From: CAZIAK01 sp964537035
GTDB lineage: Bacteria; Planctomycetota; B15-G4
Assembly: GCA_964537035.1 (NCBI GenBank)
Contig: CAZIAK010000019.1
Span: forward strand, 21,366 to 85,365
Direction: 5' to 3'
Length of the DNA stretch: 64,000 bases
A program made the translations under genes and the position numbers. How positions within the stretch are numbered: position 1 is the stretch's first letter; each line of letters starts with the position of its first letter. Positions 43,085-51,323 of this stretch are shown piece after piece. Below the pieces are notes generated by a model. The model was not told the origin of the DNA and made no database searches. It saw nothing but the letters and a program-made list of their open reading frames with translations.

Positions 43085-44056
43085 ATGGTCACGCTGCTCC
43101 TTTTCACGCTGTTCTTGGGCGCTGCATGCGCCGCTCCGCCCCCATCTCCTGACTGGGATGGCCAGATGTCACTGGCCCTCTCCGCTCGGGGCAAAACCGT
43201 CGCCGAGCAGGGTGATCCGGAGGCAGGCAGGCGACTGGGAGCAGAGGCCCTGGCCCTGGCTCGCCGTTGCGGCTCTACAGAGGCCCAAGCCCGATCCCTC
43301 GCTCTGATGGCCTGGATCGACCGTTCTTATGGCGCGGCTGAAGAGGCTCTCAGATTGACGGCCGCCGAGGCCGATTCTGTCGATATCTGGGATTTACAGC
43401 TGCTTTTGGCGGATCTGGCCCTGAGCCAGCCCCCGTCGACCACCCCCGCTGACCTGGCCTGGGCCCAACGAGCCCTGGACCACGCCGAGGCGGTGATCAA
43501 GCCAGCCAACCTCACCAAAGACCTGCCCATCCGGGCAGAATATGAAGGCTCCGCTCGCCACCTGGCGGCGGTGGCCCTGCGCCTCCTGGGCGAGCGCAAA
43601 GAGGCCAGCTACCAGGAGCGCCAGGCGGCCCTGGTGCTCACCCTGCTACCCAACGAGGCCCTGCCCACCCTGCGCCAGGCAGTTTTTCAGGGGCGGGGGG
43701 ACGATCTGGCCCGAGAAGGAGCCTTCCAGGAGGCCTTCGTGCAGCACGTCCAGGCTCAGATCCTGGCCGAGCAGCTGGGCGATCACGAGGCCGAGATGGC
43801 CGCCATGGCCGGGCGGTCCAGAGATCTGGCGGGCCTCGGAAGGCTCCTCGACGCCACCCAGATGGCCCTCACCCTGGCCAAGCTGGCCCTGTCCAGAGAG
43901 CACACCACCCTGGCTCGGGCCTCGGCGCAGCGGGGTCTGGCCTGGCTCGAGGCCCAAGACCCGTTCGGGTACAAGAGCCTGCGCCTCTCGCTCCTGACGT
44001 GCCTGCGGGAGATCGACGCCATCACTGGCATTCCACCTCGCGGGTCCGGTGAGTAG
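43085..44056 (+). CDS. Putative lipoprotein with TPR-like helices
   Basis: About 323 residues from ATG 43085; an upstream in-frame TTG at 43076 is less likely. The signal MVTLLLFTLFLGAACAAPPP could be cut by signal peptidase II at its cysteine (GAAC). The mature protein is almost all alpha-helical, with Ala/Leu-rich repeats of TPR length (for example EAGRRLGAEALALARRCGST, and HEAEMAAMAGRSRDLAGLG near 235). No catalytic motif is seen. It is divergent from rho and lies 51 nt ahead of the CoA-transferase genes on the same strand, although nothing suggests a shared function. Confidence 0.72.
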   Translation: MVTLLLFTLFLGAACAAPPPSPDWDGQMSLALSARGKTVAEQGDPEAGRRLGAEALALARRCGSTEAQARSLALMAWIDRSYGAAEEALRLTAAEADSVDIWDLQLLLADLALSQPPSTTPADLAWAQRALDHAEAVIKPANLTKDLPIRAEYEGSARHLAAVALRLLGERKEASYQERQAALVLTLLPNEALPTLRQAVFQGRGDDLAREGAFQEAFVQHVQAQILAEQLGDHEAEMAAMAGRSRDLAGLGRLLDATQMALTLAKLALSREHTTLARASAQRGLAWLEAQDPFGYKSLRLSLLTCLREIDAITGIPPRGSGE

Positions 44057-44107
44057 GCTGGCGCAACCCGCGCCCGGCACAGGCCGAGACGCACCCGGAG
44101 ACAGCCC

Positions 44108-44863
44108 ATGACGCAGATCTACGCGAGCCCAGCAGAGGCCGTGGCCGACATCCCCAGCGGAGCCACCATCCTGGCCGGAGGCTTCGGCCTCTGTGGCATC
44201 CCCGAGACGCTCATTGCCGCGTTGGTAGACCTGGGCTCCAAAGATCTGACCATGGTGAGCAACAACGCCGGGGTCGACGACTTCGGCCTGGGGTTGCTGC
44301 TCAAGACCCGCCAGATCCAGAAGATGATCTCGACCTACGTGGGTGAGAACGACACGTTCGAGCGGCAGTTCTTGACCGGTGAGCTCGAGGTGGAGCTGGT
44401 GCCGCAGGGCACGTTCGCCGAGCGCATCCGGGCCGGGGGTGCTGGCATCCCCGCGTTCTTCACGCCCACGGGCTACGGCACGCAGATCGCCGACGGCGGC
44501 CTGCCCATGCTTCATGACGCTGATGGCAATGTGTCAAAGACCTCTGAGCCCAAAGAGACCCGCGACTTCGGCGGCGTCCCCTGCGTGCTCGAGCCCGCGA
44601 TCCGTGGCGACTACGCGCTGGTCAAGGCCTGGAAGGCTGACGAGATGGGCAACCTGGTGTTTCGCAAGACCGCCAGAAACTTCAACCCGATGATGGCCAC
44701 CGCCGCGAAGGTCACCATCGCCGAGGTCGAAGAGATCGTGCCCGCGGGCACCCTCGACCCGGACCAGATTCATACTCCCGGCGTGTTCGTGCAGCGGCTC
44801 GTGCTCGGCGAGGGCTACGAGAAGCGCATCGAGCAACTCACCGTGCGCAAGAAGGAGGGCTGA
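44108..44863 (+). CDS. 3-oxoacid CoA-transferase, subunit A
   Basis: 251 residues. The oxyanion-loop motif GGFGLCGIPETLI (about 18-30) is that of the class I succinyl-CoA:3-ketoacid CoA-transferase alpha subunit (ScoA/AtoD/PcaI type). NNAGVDDFGLGLLLKTRQI and FFTPTGYGTQIADGG are further family elements. With subunit B (5 nt downstream) it would move CoA from succinyl-CoA to acetoacetate or 3-oxoadipate in the cytoplasm. The motif ELEVELVPQGTFAERIRAGG is typical of the SCOT branch. The two subunits cannot be separated into an acetoacetate and an oxoadipate enzyme from sequence alone; the presence of box genes 14 kb away makes an aromatic role possible but unproven. Confidence 0.94.
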   Translation: MTQIYASPAEAVADIPSGATILAGGFGLCGIPETLIAALVDLGSKDLTMVSNNAGVDDFGLGLLLKTRQIQKMISTYVGENDTFERQFLTGELEVELVPQGTFAERIRAGGAGIPAFFTPTGYGTQIADGGLPMLHDADGNVSKTSEPKETRDFGGVPCVLEPAIRGDYALVKAWKADEMGNLVFRKTARNFNPMMATAAKVTIAEVEEIVPAGTLDPDQIHTPGVFVQRLVLGEGYEKRIEQLTVRKKEG

Positions 44864-44868
44864 GAGAG

Positions 44869-45528
44869 ATGCTCGATCGCAACGGAATCGTCCGCCGGGC
44901 CGCCCAAGAGCTGTCCGATGGCCAATACGTCAACCTGGGCATCGGCATGCCCACGCTCATCGCCAACGAGGTGCCCGCGGGCATGACCATCACGCTGCAG
45001 AGCGAGAACGGCATGCTGGGCATCGGCCCCTTCCCTTACGAAGACGAGGTGGACGCCGACCTGATCAACGCGGGCAAGCAGACCATCAGCGAGATCCCCG
45101 GCTGCAGCTACTTCAGCAGCTCTGACTCGTTCGGGATGATCCGCGGCGGACACATCGATCAGTGCTTTCTCGGCGCCATGCAGGTGAGCCAGAACGGCGA
45201 CCTCGCCAACTGGATGATCCCCGGCAAGATGGTCAAGGGCATGGGCGGCGCCATGGATCTCGTCGCCGGAGCCCGCCACGTGGTGGTGACCATGGAGCAC
45301 TGCAACCGCAAGGGCGCGCCGAAGATCCTCGAGACCTGCAGCCTGCCGCTCACCGGCGTGGCCGTGGTCAGCCGCATCATCACCGACCTGTGCGTACTCG
45401 ACGTGAAGAGCGGTGGCGGGCTGAAGCTGGTCGAGTTGGCGCCGGGTGAGACGGTGACCACCGTGCTGGAGAAGACGGCCTGCCCGGTCGAAGTGCCCGA
45501 AGGTGTCGGCGAGATGGTGGGAGTCTAG
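44869..45528 (+). CDS. 3-oxoacid CoA-transferase, subunit B
   Basis: 219 residues. It carries the catalytic glutamate in the SENGMLG motif (E46, TLQSENGMLGIG), which forms the covalent CoA-thioester intermediate in class I CoA-transferases, and further motifs VNLGIGMPTLIANEVP and RGGHIDQCFLGAMQVS. GKMVKGMGGAMDLVAGARHV and GAPKILETCSLPLTG complete the beta-subunit signature. The gene begins 5 nt after subunit A, so the pair is one operon. Physiological substrate is the same question as for subunit A. Confidence 0.94.
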   Translation: MLDRNGIVRRAAQELSDGQYVNLGIGMPTLIANEVPAGMTITLQSENGMLGIGPFPYEDEVDADLINAGKQTISEIPGCSYFSSSDSFGMIRGGHIDQCFLGAMQVSQNGDLANWMIPGKMVKGMGGAMDLVAGARHVVVTMEHCNRKGAPKILETCSLPLTGVAVVSRIITDLCVLDVKSGGGLKLVELAPGETVTTVLEKTACPVEVPEGVGEMVGV

Positions 45529-45555
45529 TCGAGCCGGGCGCGACTCTCTGTTGCC

Positions 45556-46197
45556 TCAGGACACCCAGGTACTCAGCGCCGCTACCACCACCCAGGAGCC
45601 GTTCCAGCGCTCCAGGAGGTAGGTCCCCCCTGTGGCAGACCAGTCTCCACTGGACTCACCCACGTAGATCATTGCCTGGCATCCATCTGCGCTGAAGCCG
45701 GGGGCCGAGAGACTCACGACGACGGTGCTCCTGGGCGGACCACGGAGCACACTGTCCCAGTCCTCATCGGACATGCGCGGCGGTCCGACGGAGGAGTGCG
45801 TCCGGAACGACTCCCGGTCCATCAGGCCTACGCCCCACGCGCCCAACCACGGCCCATGGCAGGCGCCCCGTGGATTGGCCTCCAACAGGGACGACACCAC
45901 GCCAGGCCTCAGATCGAAGAACTCGTCCCAGCCCTCCCGCTCCAGCTCATTGAATTCCAGCAACACCACCTCGCTCATGAAGAGCGGCAGCTCTGCTCCC
46001 CCCAACACACCCACGTGGCTCAACACAGCCTCCGTCACGGCGCGGTGATCTTCTGCGGTGACCTCGACGGAGACCGCGTCTGTACAGGCGACCGACCAAG
46101 TCAGGATGGCGGCGAGGAGGCCCTGCTTCGCGAACACCACAACGCGGCGGCCCACGAGTTGCGCCCGTGTACCCCAAGACCTGATCCGTTGATGCAC
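45556..46197 (-). CDS. Putative secreted lipoprotein, unknown function
   Basis: 213 residues from GTG 46197. A longer frame continues upstream but overlaps the neighbouring membrane-protein gene and does not look like protein there; several GTG codons (46155, for instance) are also possible. The segment VVVFAKQGLLAAILTWSVAC ends in a lipobox-like SVAC (cysteine near 38). The mature part (VEVTAEDHRAVTEAVLSHVG) shows no family I recognise. It ends near a repeated beta-strand pattern (TYLLERWNGSWVVVAALSTW). It is the last of four small genes on this strand and follows the preceding one by 7 nt. It is convergent with the CoA-transferase genes. Confidence 0.55.
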   Translation of the reverse strand: MHQRIRSWGTRAQLVGRRVVVFAKQGLLAAILTWSVACTDAVSVEVTAEDHRAVTEAVLSHVGVLGGAELPLFMSEVVLLEFNELEREGWDEFFDLRPGVVSSLLEANPRGACHGPWLGAWGVGLMDRESFRTHSSVGPPRMSDEDWDSVLRGPPRSTVVVSLSAPGFSADGCQAMIYVGESSGDWSATGGTYLLERWNGSWVVVAALSTWVS

Positions 46198-46204
46198 GAT
46201 GTGG

Positions 46205-46621
46205 TCAGTCAGCGAGCCACTCCACAAACGACCCCGGATCAGCCAACAGCGCGAGCCACAGCATGGCGTAGCCAACGAAGAAAAAAACCAAGGACCGGCC
46301 GATGTGCCTTTGCCGCAGCGGAGGCACCACTTGATGCACCACCGCGCAGAGAGCGAACGCGATCGGAGAGACGAACGCCGCTTCGAGCAGCAGCCACACA
46401 GCCTCATGGTGCAGCTCGAAGCCCAAGTTCTTGGGATCTGGCCTGTACGGCACAGGCCAGACGCCAAGAGCGAAGCGGGCGCGCAGGACGAAGCTGTAGA
46501 ACATGCAGAGGCTGGCCGCAGGAATCAGCGCGCAGGTGACGAGCAGCGGGTCAGTCTTCGCGGGCAAGCTTGGCGCCGTAGCGCAAGCTTCCTCGCGAAC
46601 GTCATCCATCTGCTCAGTCAT
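46205..46621 (-). CDS. Three-helix membrane protein, unknown function
   Basis: 138 residues from ATG 46621; an earlier in-frame ATG at 46660 would add 13 residues overlapping no other gene. Three predicted helices: about 24-45 (LLVTCALIPAASLCMFYSFV), 74-98 (AVWLLLEAAFVSPIAFALCAVV) and 108-128 (GRSLVFFFVGYAMLWLALLA). The short cytoplasmic or periplasmic loop has RPDPKNLGFELHH. I recognise no family or catalytic motif. It sits between two other unknown genes with gaps of 39 nt or less, so it probably belongs to the same transcript. Confidence 0.62.
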   Translation of the reverse strand: MTEQMDDVREEACATAPSLPAKTDPLLVTCALIPAASLCMFYSFVLRARFALGVWPVPYRPDPKNLGFELHHEAVWLLLEAAFVSPIAFALCAVVHQVVPPLRQRHIGRSLVFFFVGYAMLWLALLADPGSFVEWLAD

Positions 46622-46660
46622 CGCTTGTCTCCCCAAGCTTCCCGCTCTGGCATGCCGCAC

Positions 46661-47278
46661 CTACTCCCGTTCATAGTTGATCGCCCGGCGATTGGGATCG
46701 CTCCCCATGGGCATGCCATCAGGAAAGAACACCAAGTGATCCCACGCGGGCAGGGGAGGGCAGAAGTGCGTCATGGTGTAGGCGTCCGCGGAGCCTGCCG
46801 GAAGCAAGGGGCTGAAACTCGCACCCGCGGCGAAGACCCAGCGGCCCTGGCCCTTCATTGGAAACTCGGCCACTCGCTGACCGTCAGTGACTTTGACCAG
46901 GCCCGGTTCCGTGCCCTCCGAGAAGTGAAGCAGCTCAGGAGGGGCGGGTTCGAACTCGCCCTGAACAGCGTCGAGCACCCAATCGCCCTCGATCTCCTGG
47001 AAGAAGTACGGAAAGCTCGCGTCTCGAACAAAGCCACCGTTCAGAAACCCGACGATGAACATCCAGGCCAAGCCACAAGCGATGGCTGCGATGACGAACT
47101 TGCGCATGCTTGTCAGAGCCTCCCGTTGCACCAGAAGCGTGGTCGCCGGGCCGCCTGCTGAGGTCAGAGCCTGCCGACTGCCAGCCGAGCGCTGTGCCTG
47201 GTACGCATCGTCTGAGCAGCCAGTGAGAGCCATGACGGCGAGCATGACCGAGAGCCTCACTGCCCTCTGCCATCCCAT
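46661..47278 (-). CDS. Unknown envelope protein with two alternative signal sequences in frame
   Basis: 205 residues if it starts at ATG 47278, which begins a clear lipoprotein signal (VMLAVMALTGC, perfect lipobox). A second in-frame ATG at 47107 would give 148 residues and begins its own membrane anchor (MRKFVIAAIACGLAWMFIVG). Either the longer protein has both a lipid anchor and a helix, which is odd, or the true start is 47107 and the upstream frame is accidental. The globular part (EIEGDWVLDAVQGEFEPAPP and GQRVAEFPMKGQGRWVFAAG) is not one I recognise. It lies between the small secreted gene and the three-helix gene. Function is unknown. Confidence 0.55.
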   Translation of the reverse strand: MGWQRAVRLSVMLAVMALTGCSDDAYQAQRSAGSRQALTSAGGPATTLLVQREALTSMRKFVIAAIACGLAWMFIVGFLNGGFVRDASFPYFFQEIEGDWVLDAVQGEFEPAPPELLHFSEGTEPGLVKVTDGQRVAEFPMKGQGRWVFAAGASFSPLLPAGSADAYTMTHFCPPLPAWDHLVFFPDGMPMGSDPNRRAINYERE

Positions 47279-47327
47279 GCGATGGTCGGCAGCGGGCCGC
47301 GAAGCCGCAAGCTCAGTGAGCTGCCCA

Positions 47328-47741
47328 TCAATCAAACCGGGCGGTCACGAGCACGTCGTCAAGGTCGTGGACGCCTGCCCAGGTCAGCCCTTCTACGGGC
47401 TCGACCTGTACGTTCCAGCTGTCCGATCCGCCGCCTACAGCGTGAGCCCGGTCGAGGCGCACGTTGGACACGTTCGCCGAGACGATGTCGTCTGCATCAT
47501 CGAACGTGCCCACTTCGGAGAGGGTGACAAAGCGGGTCAGGCGGCCGGTGCGGTCGGCGACGACCTCTGAGACGGTGAGCGTGATCGTCACTCCACTCTC
47601 TTCGAACTGGTGAGGGATCCTCTCGGACCCTGGCTCACCGGGTTCGGGCCAGCTGCTCACGGCGTCTTGGCTGGCCGTCAGAGCCGCAAACGTGACGCAG
47701 ATGAAGAGTGCGATTTCTGAGAGGGGCTTGAACATGGTCAT
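47328..47741 (-). CDS. Small secreted protein, unknown function
   Basis: 137 residues from ATG 47741, selected because AAAGGAG lies 8 nt upstream, the strongest ribosome site in this group; in-frame ATGs at 47783 and 47735 are less likely. The N-terminus is a signal peptide (about 1-26, LSEIALFICVTFAALTASQD). The mature ~110 residues are predicted beta-rich (ITLTVSEVVADRTGRLTRF, then DIVSANVSNVRLDRAHAVGG). No family is recognised. It is the first of four small genes of unknown function on this strand and lies about 205 nt from the palindromic element at 47947-48128. Confidence 0.6.
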   Translation of the reverse strand: MTMFKPLSEIALFICVTFAALTASQDAVSSWPEPGEPGSERIPHQFEESGVTITLTVSEVVADRTGRLTRFVTLSEVGTFDDADDIVSANVSNVRLDRAHAVGGGSDSWNVQVEPVEGLTWAGVHDLDDVLVTARFD

Positions 47742-48177
47742 GGCTCTTTCTCCTTTGTGTCCCAGGTCTTTGGCCGCCAGCATAGGCCACTTCTTGGTTC
47801 GAAGCTGTCTCAGGGAGGAAAGTCACTGCAGGCGCGCTCCCAGGGCCGTCCAGCACCCAGGCACACCGTCCAGATCAGCGACGGCCAGCATCTCTGACTG
47901 TTGCCCGCCAACCGCTCTTCCCTGAGCCCTCGTCGCCGCGCTGTCCCTAGTCCGACCTATTCGCGGAGTTCGTCGCGAGAGCGTGGTTGCGCCTTCGTGG
48001 CAAGGCGGAGGGCGCGATGGCACCGGAGGCGGGGTGCCACCCCGTTGAGGATGGCATCGTGGACTCCAACGCAGTCCACGAAGGCGCAAACGCGTTCGCA
48101 GCAGGAGTCCGTGAATAGGTCGGACTAGCCACTGTTCGTGCAGGTTCTCATGGCGTGCAAGAAGCTCGAAGCCGGTT
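47742..48177. other. 436-nt intergenic region
   Basis: Lies between the small secreted gene and the LamG/FG-GAP gene, both on the minus strand. Its main content is the 182-bp palindromic element at 47947-48128. Apart from this, no gene, tRNA or clear promoter is visible. Confidence 0.6.
47947..48128. mobile_element. 182-bp palindromic MITE-like element bounded by CTAG
   Basis: The left arm (47947-48000) starts CTAGTCCGACCTATTCGCGG and the right arm (48076-48128) ends in its near reverse complement, ATAGGTCGGACTAG. The outer 16 bp are identical and the ~54-bp arms pair for most of their length; the interior pairs imperfectly too (GGCACC/GGTGCC near 48020 and 48034). The CTAG at both ends is palindromic and could be a target duplication or part of the inverted repeat. 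It has no open reading frame of its own worth calling. This fits a non-autonomous transposon or a fold-back element; the parent transposase is not in the window. Confidence 0.75.
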
Positions 48178-50235
48178 TCATTCGTGGGCCAGAACGCTCC
48201 GGCGCACCGTGCTGACCCGCAAGCCAGCGAGGGCGCAGCCGTTGGCCGCATACTGGTTGTTCGGGTCGGTACCCAGGCGAAACACGGGCGCCACAGCCGT
48301 GACCTCGATGGGGCCGCCAGCCTCGTAGCGCGCCACCGCCCCCCGGCTGAGCGTGCCAGCAGCAGCGACTGTGCCTGCTTGGTCCAACGCAGAGGATGGG
48401 TTGACCAGGCCGCTGAGGTCAGCTGGGCCATGTCCCGCAAGCACCGGGTTGCCCAGGCGCAACTCCAGCAGGCCCAGCTCCGCCGACCACTCGGCGCTGA
48501 TGTGCACGTAGCCGTGCAAGGTGAGCAGGCTCTCGGCCTCGTCGGGGCGCTGAAACCGTGCGCTCACCTCGTGTCGCTTGCCACGCCCATCGGTCACCGC
48601 AAAGCGCACCTCGCCGCTCTCCAGAGACAGCTCGAAGCTGCCCGGTCTCGCGGGCGTGGCTCCGTAGGGGGACGTCCCTCCCGTGGTCAGCGCCAACACG
48701 CCGACCCCCGCCCCATAGGCGCTGGGGTGAGTGGGTTCGGTGGGCAGGTGCTGCACCCCTGCAGTCTCGCCATTCACGTCGAGAGAGAACGCCCGGGACC
48801 GCTCGCTGCCTCCGCTGCGCCAGAACACGTCGTTGATGCCGTCGCCGTTCAGGTCGCCGATGGTGAAGCTCACCGCGCTGTAGACCTTGAACCAGGCCTG
48901 CTCGTCATAGTCAGGCCCCAAAAGGACCGCAGAGTGGATGCCTGACAGGGCGCCCTGGCGGAAGTCGGCCAGCACAAGGTCTAGCCAGCCATCGTTGTTC
49001 AGGTCGCGCTCGGCGTTGATGGTGAACGGGGCGAAGGCGTTGATGCGCCGATCTGGCTGCACATCGAAGCGACCCTCCCGATTGTTGTGGATGACCAGCT
49101 CGTGGGCGTTGACCCGGGCCAGCACGATGTCCTGCCAGCCATCCCCATCAAGGTCGGCGACGGACACGCCCAGGGCCTGGTCAGCCAGTGGATAGCGACG
49201 GGTGGGGTCGGTCACCAGCAGCTCGTAGTGCCCCTCGTCATCGAGGCTGCCCAGGACCACCGCCGAGGGCAGGCCGCGACCCAGAGTGGCGAAGACCACA
49301 TCGAGCACGCCGTCCCGATTGAAGTCGGCCACGGCCAGACCCTCCGACGGCGAGAGCCAGCCGCCGAAGCTCTCGCTGATCAGGGTCATGCCGCCGTGGC
49401 CGTCGTTCTCGTAGACCATCAGCGGATGGGTGAGGGATGCGAACGAGCACACCAAGAGGTCCAGGTCGCCATCGCCTTCGAGGTCTGCCAGGGCCAAGCC
49501 CTGGGGCTCCTCGACGTCTACGAGAGTGCGAACGTCTAAAGGGCGTGCGTAGGTGCGACCGGGGCACAGGGGGCCAGCCACCCAGTCGACCCGACCATCG
49601 GCGTGAGCGGTCATCACCAGGTCTGCGACGCCATCGCCGTCGATGTCACCGAACGACACTCCACGGGGCACCCGGGTCTCGATCAACGCCGGGTCCTGCA
49701 CGCCGATGCCTCCCGGTTCGCCGAAGTACAACCGCGACCAGGCAGTGCTCGAATCTGAAGCCGCGCCACCCACGAACAGCTCGGCGAAGCCATCGCCGTC
49801 GAGGCTCGCCGCTCCGGACACGCTGAACAAGGTGCGTCGTCGCCCGGGGTCCGCTCCGGGGCGCAGCCACAACTCGAGGGTGCCCTCGGCTGGGTCGAAG
49901 CCCTCGCTTGCGTAGATCGACACCGCGCCCTGATCTGGAGAGCCCAGCGCACCGAAGCCAGCCGGTCCGCCGGGCAGGGGCACGAGCGTCGACTTGAGCA
50001 GCTGCGCCCCGTCGCAGGCCACGCCCCCGGCGAAGCTGCCCACCACGATCGTGGTGTTCTCGGCGAGGCGGTCCGGGGAGCTGCGAAAGACAGGGAGGGG
50101 CGGCATGCCAGGCAGGCTCTGGCCCTGGGCGCTCGACAGGCCCATGGTCAGCGCGCAGGCCACCGTGGCCCTGGCAGCGCAGACACAGAGTGGTGAGCTG
50201 ACGAGTGCGGCGCCGCGGCGCGAGAGCGAGCCCAT
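48178..50235 (-). CDS. Secreted LamG-like/FG-GAP protein
   Basis: 685 residues from ATG 50235; the longer frame (50394) enters the lptG gene. The N-terminal signal runs to about residue 37 (TMGLSSAQGQ). A LamG/concanavalin-like start at about 110-140 (GTLELWLRPGADPGRRRTLF) is followed by some seven FG-GAP repeats with calcium loops (DIDGDGVADL, DLEGDGDLDL, DFNRDGVLDV, DLDGDGWQDI, DLNNDGWLDL, DLNGDGINDV) to about 500. The second LamG half follows (FELSLESGEVRFAVTDG, VHISAEWSAELGLLELRL) at ~532-600. The propeller thus seems inserted in the LamG fold. The gene begins 11 nt after lptG, as the last gene of the envelope operon. A surface adhesin or binding role is likely but not shown. Confidence 0.85.
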   Translation of the reverse strand: MGSLSRRGAALVSSPLCVCAARATVACALTMGLSSAQGQSLPGMPPLPVFRSSPDRLAENTTIVVGSFAGGVACDGAQLLKSTLVPLPGGPAGFGALGSPDQGAVSIYASEGFDPAEGTLELWLRPGADPGRRRTLFSVSGAASLDGDGFAELFVGGAASDSSTAWSRLYFGEPGGIGVQDPALIETRVPRGVSFGDIDGDGVADLVMTAHADGRVDWVAGPLCPGRTYARPLDVRTLVDVEEPQGLALADLEGDGDLDLLVCSFASLTHPLMVYENDGHGGMTLISESFGGWLSPSEGLAVADFNRDGVLDVVFATLGRGLPSAVVLGSLDDEGHYELLVTDPTRRYPLADQALGVSVADLDGDGWQDIVLARVNAHELVIHNNREGRFDVQPDRRINAFAPFTINAERDLNNDGWLDLVLADFRQGALSGIHSAVLLGPDYDEQAWFKVYSAVSFTIGDLNGDGINDVFWRSGGSERSRAFSLDVNGETAGVQHLPTEPTHPSAYGAGVGVLALTTGGTSPYGATPARPGSFELSLESGEVRFAVTDGRGKRHEVSARFQRPDEAESLLTLHGYVHISAEWSAELGLLELRLGNPVLAGHGPADLSGLVNPSSALDQAGTVAAAGTLSRGAVARYEAGGPIEVTAVAPVFRLGTDPNNQYAANGCALAGLRVSTVRRSVLAHE

Positions 50236-50246
50236 GGGACGGGCCC

Positions 50247-51323
50247 TCACCCGTCGCCCTCCTCGCTGTCGTACATGACCACCACCAGACTGCCCGCCAC
50301 GATCACCGGCAACCAGGCCGCCAAGACCGGCGGCAACGTGTCGCTCGTTCCCAAGGAGAGCATGGCCGCGTCGAGCATCAGGAAGCCCAGGCACGACAGG
50401 ATCGACAGGCCCAGGCCACGCAGACGCAACGCAGGATCGCGCTGCAAGACGAAGTGCAGCGCCAGAAAGACCAGCATCAACACCGCCAGGGGGAAGGTCA
50501 CGTGGTAGTGACGCAGCATGCGGTAGCGCGTGTGGTTGGGGTAACGCCGGGCCAGCTCGAGCAGGTTCGCGTAGGACATGTCGAAAGGTTCGAGGTGAGC
50601 CACCAGCAGGTCATCTGGCCTGATCGAGCGCCCCACAAAGGCTGCGGGCTCTTCGGTGGTCTCGCCGTCTGGAGTGCGCACCGAGATCACGCCATCGGCC
50701 AGGCGCCAGCCACTGGTCGACCCTGCCCAGGCGGCGTCGCTGCCCGCGACGGTCACGTCGTTGCCCCGTTCATCCGTGTACGACACGCTGAGCTTGCGGA
50801 TGGTGCGCTGCTCGACGTTGTAATCGGTGGCGATGAACATGCGCCCGTCGGGATCGCGAGCCACGGTGAGATCGATGACCCAGTCGTCTTGGTGATCGAC
50901 GAGCTGAGCCTTCAGCCGCTCCCGCTCGACGGCCACCTTGGGCGCCACGAACTCCTGCATGAGCACCAGGCCGATCAGGAACACGCCTGTCAGGGCGATC
51001 ACCGGGCGCATCACTCGCCGGGGAGAGCGCCCCACCATGACCATGGCCGCCAGCTCGTTGTGCCGCTGCAGGCGCATGACCGTGATCAGCACCGCGACCA
51101 CCATCAAGAACGGCGCCATGCGGGTGACCATGGACGGCGCCGTGAGGGCGTACATGCGCAGGACAGCCGCGAACTCCACCTCGGCCTCGCCCACGTCCTT
51201 CACCAGGGCGTCCACGTTCGAGAAGACCACGTAGACGCTGTAGAGCCCCATGAAGAACACAAAGCTCACGAACCACGAGCTCAAGAACATGCGCGACACG
51301 TAGCGATCGAGCCGCCCGATCAT
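50247..51323 (-). CDS. lptG: LPS export permease LptG (YjgQ family)
   Basis: 358 residues, a member of the LptF/LptG permease family that extracts lipopolysaccharide from the inner membrane with LptB. Six helices flank a large periplasmic domain (about 145-245): DRYVSRMFLSSWFVSFVFFM in the first helix, TRMAPFLMVVAVLITVMRLQ, and MVMVGRSPRRVMRPVIAL near 90-110, which is the conserved coupling-helix region. It overlaps lptF by 4 nt (51320-51323). The assignment as LptG rather than LptF rests on gene order, with lptF upstream; the two are paralogues and could be swapped. Lies in the envelope operon. Confidence 0.88.
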   Translation of the reverse strand: MIGRLDRYVSRMFLSSWFVSFVFFMGLYSVYVVFSNVDALVKDVGEAEVEFAAVLRMYALTAPSMVTRMAPFLMVVAVLITVMRLQRHNELAAMVMVGRSPRRVMRPVIALTGVFLIGLVLMQEFVAPKVAVERERLKAQLVDHQDDWVIDLTVARDPDGRMFIATDYNVEQRTIRKLSVSYTDERGNDVTVAGSDAAWAGSTSGWRLADGVISVRTPDGETTEEPAAFVGRSIRPDDLLVAHLEPFDMSYANLLELARRYPNHTRYRMLRHYHVTFPLAVLMLVFLALHFVLQRDPALRLRGLGLSILSCLGFLMLDAAMLSLGTSDTLPPVLAAWLPVIVAGSLVVVMYDSEEGDG

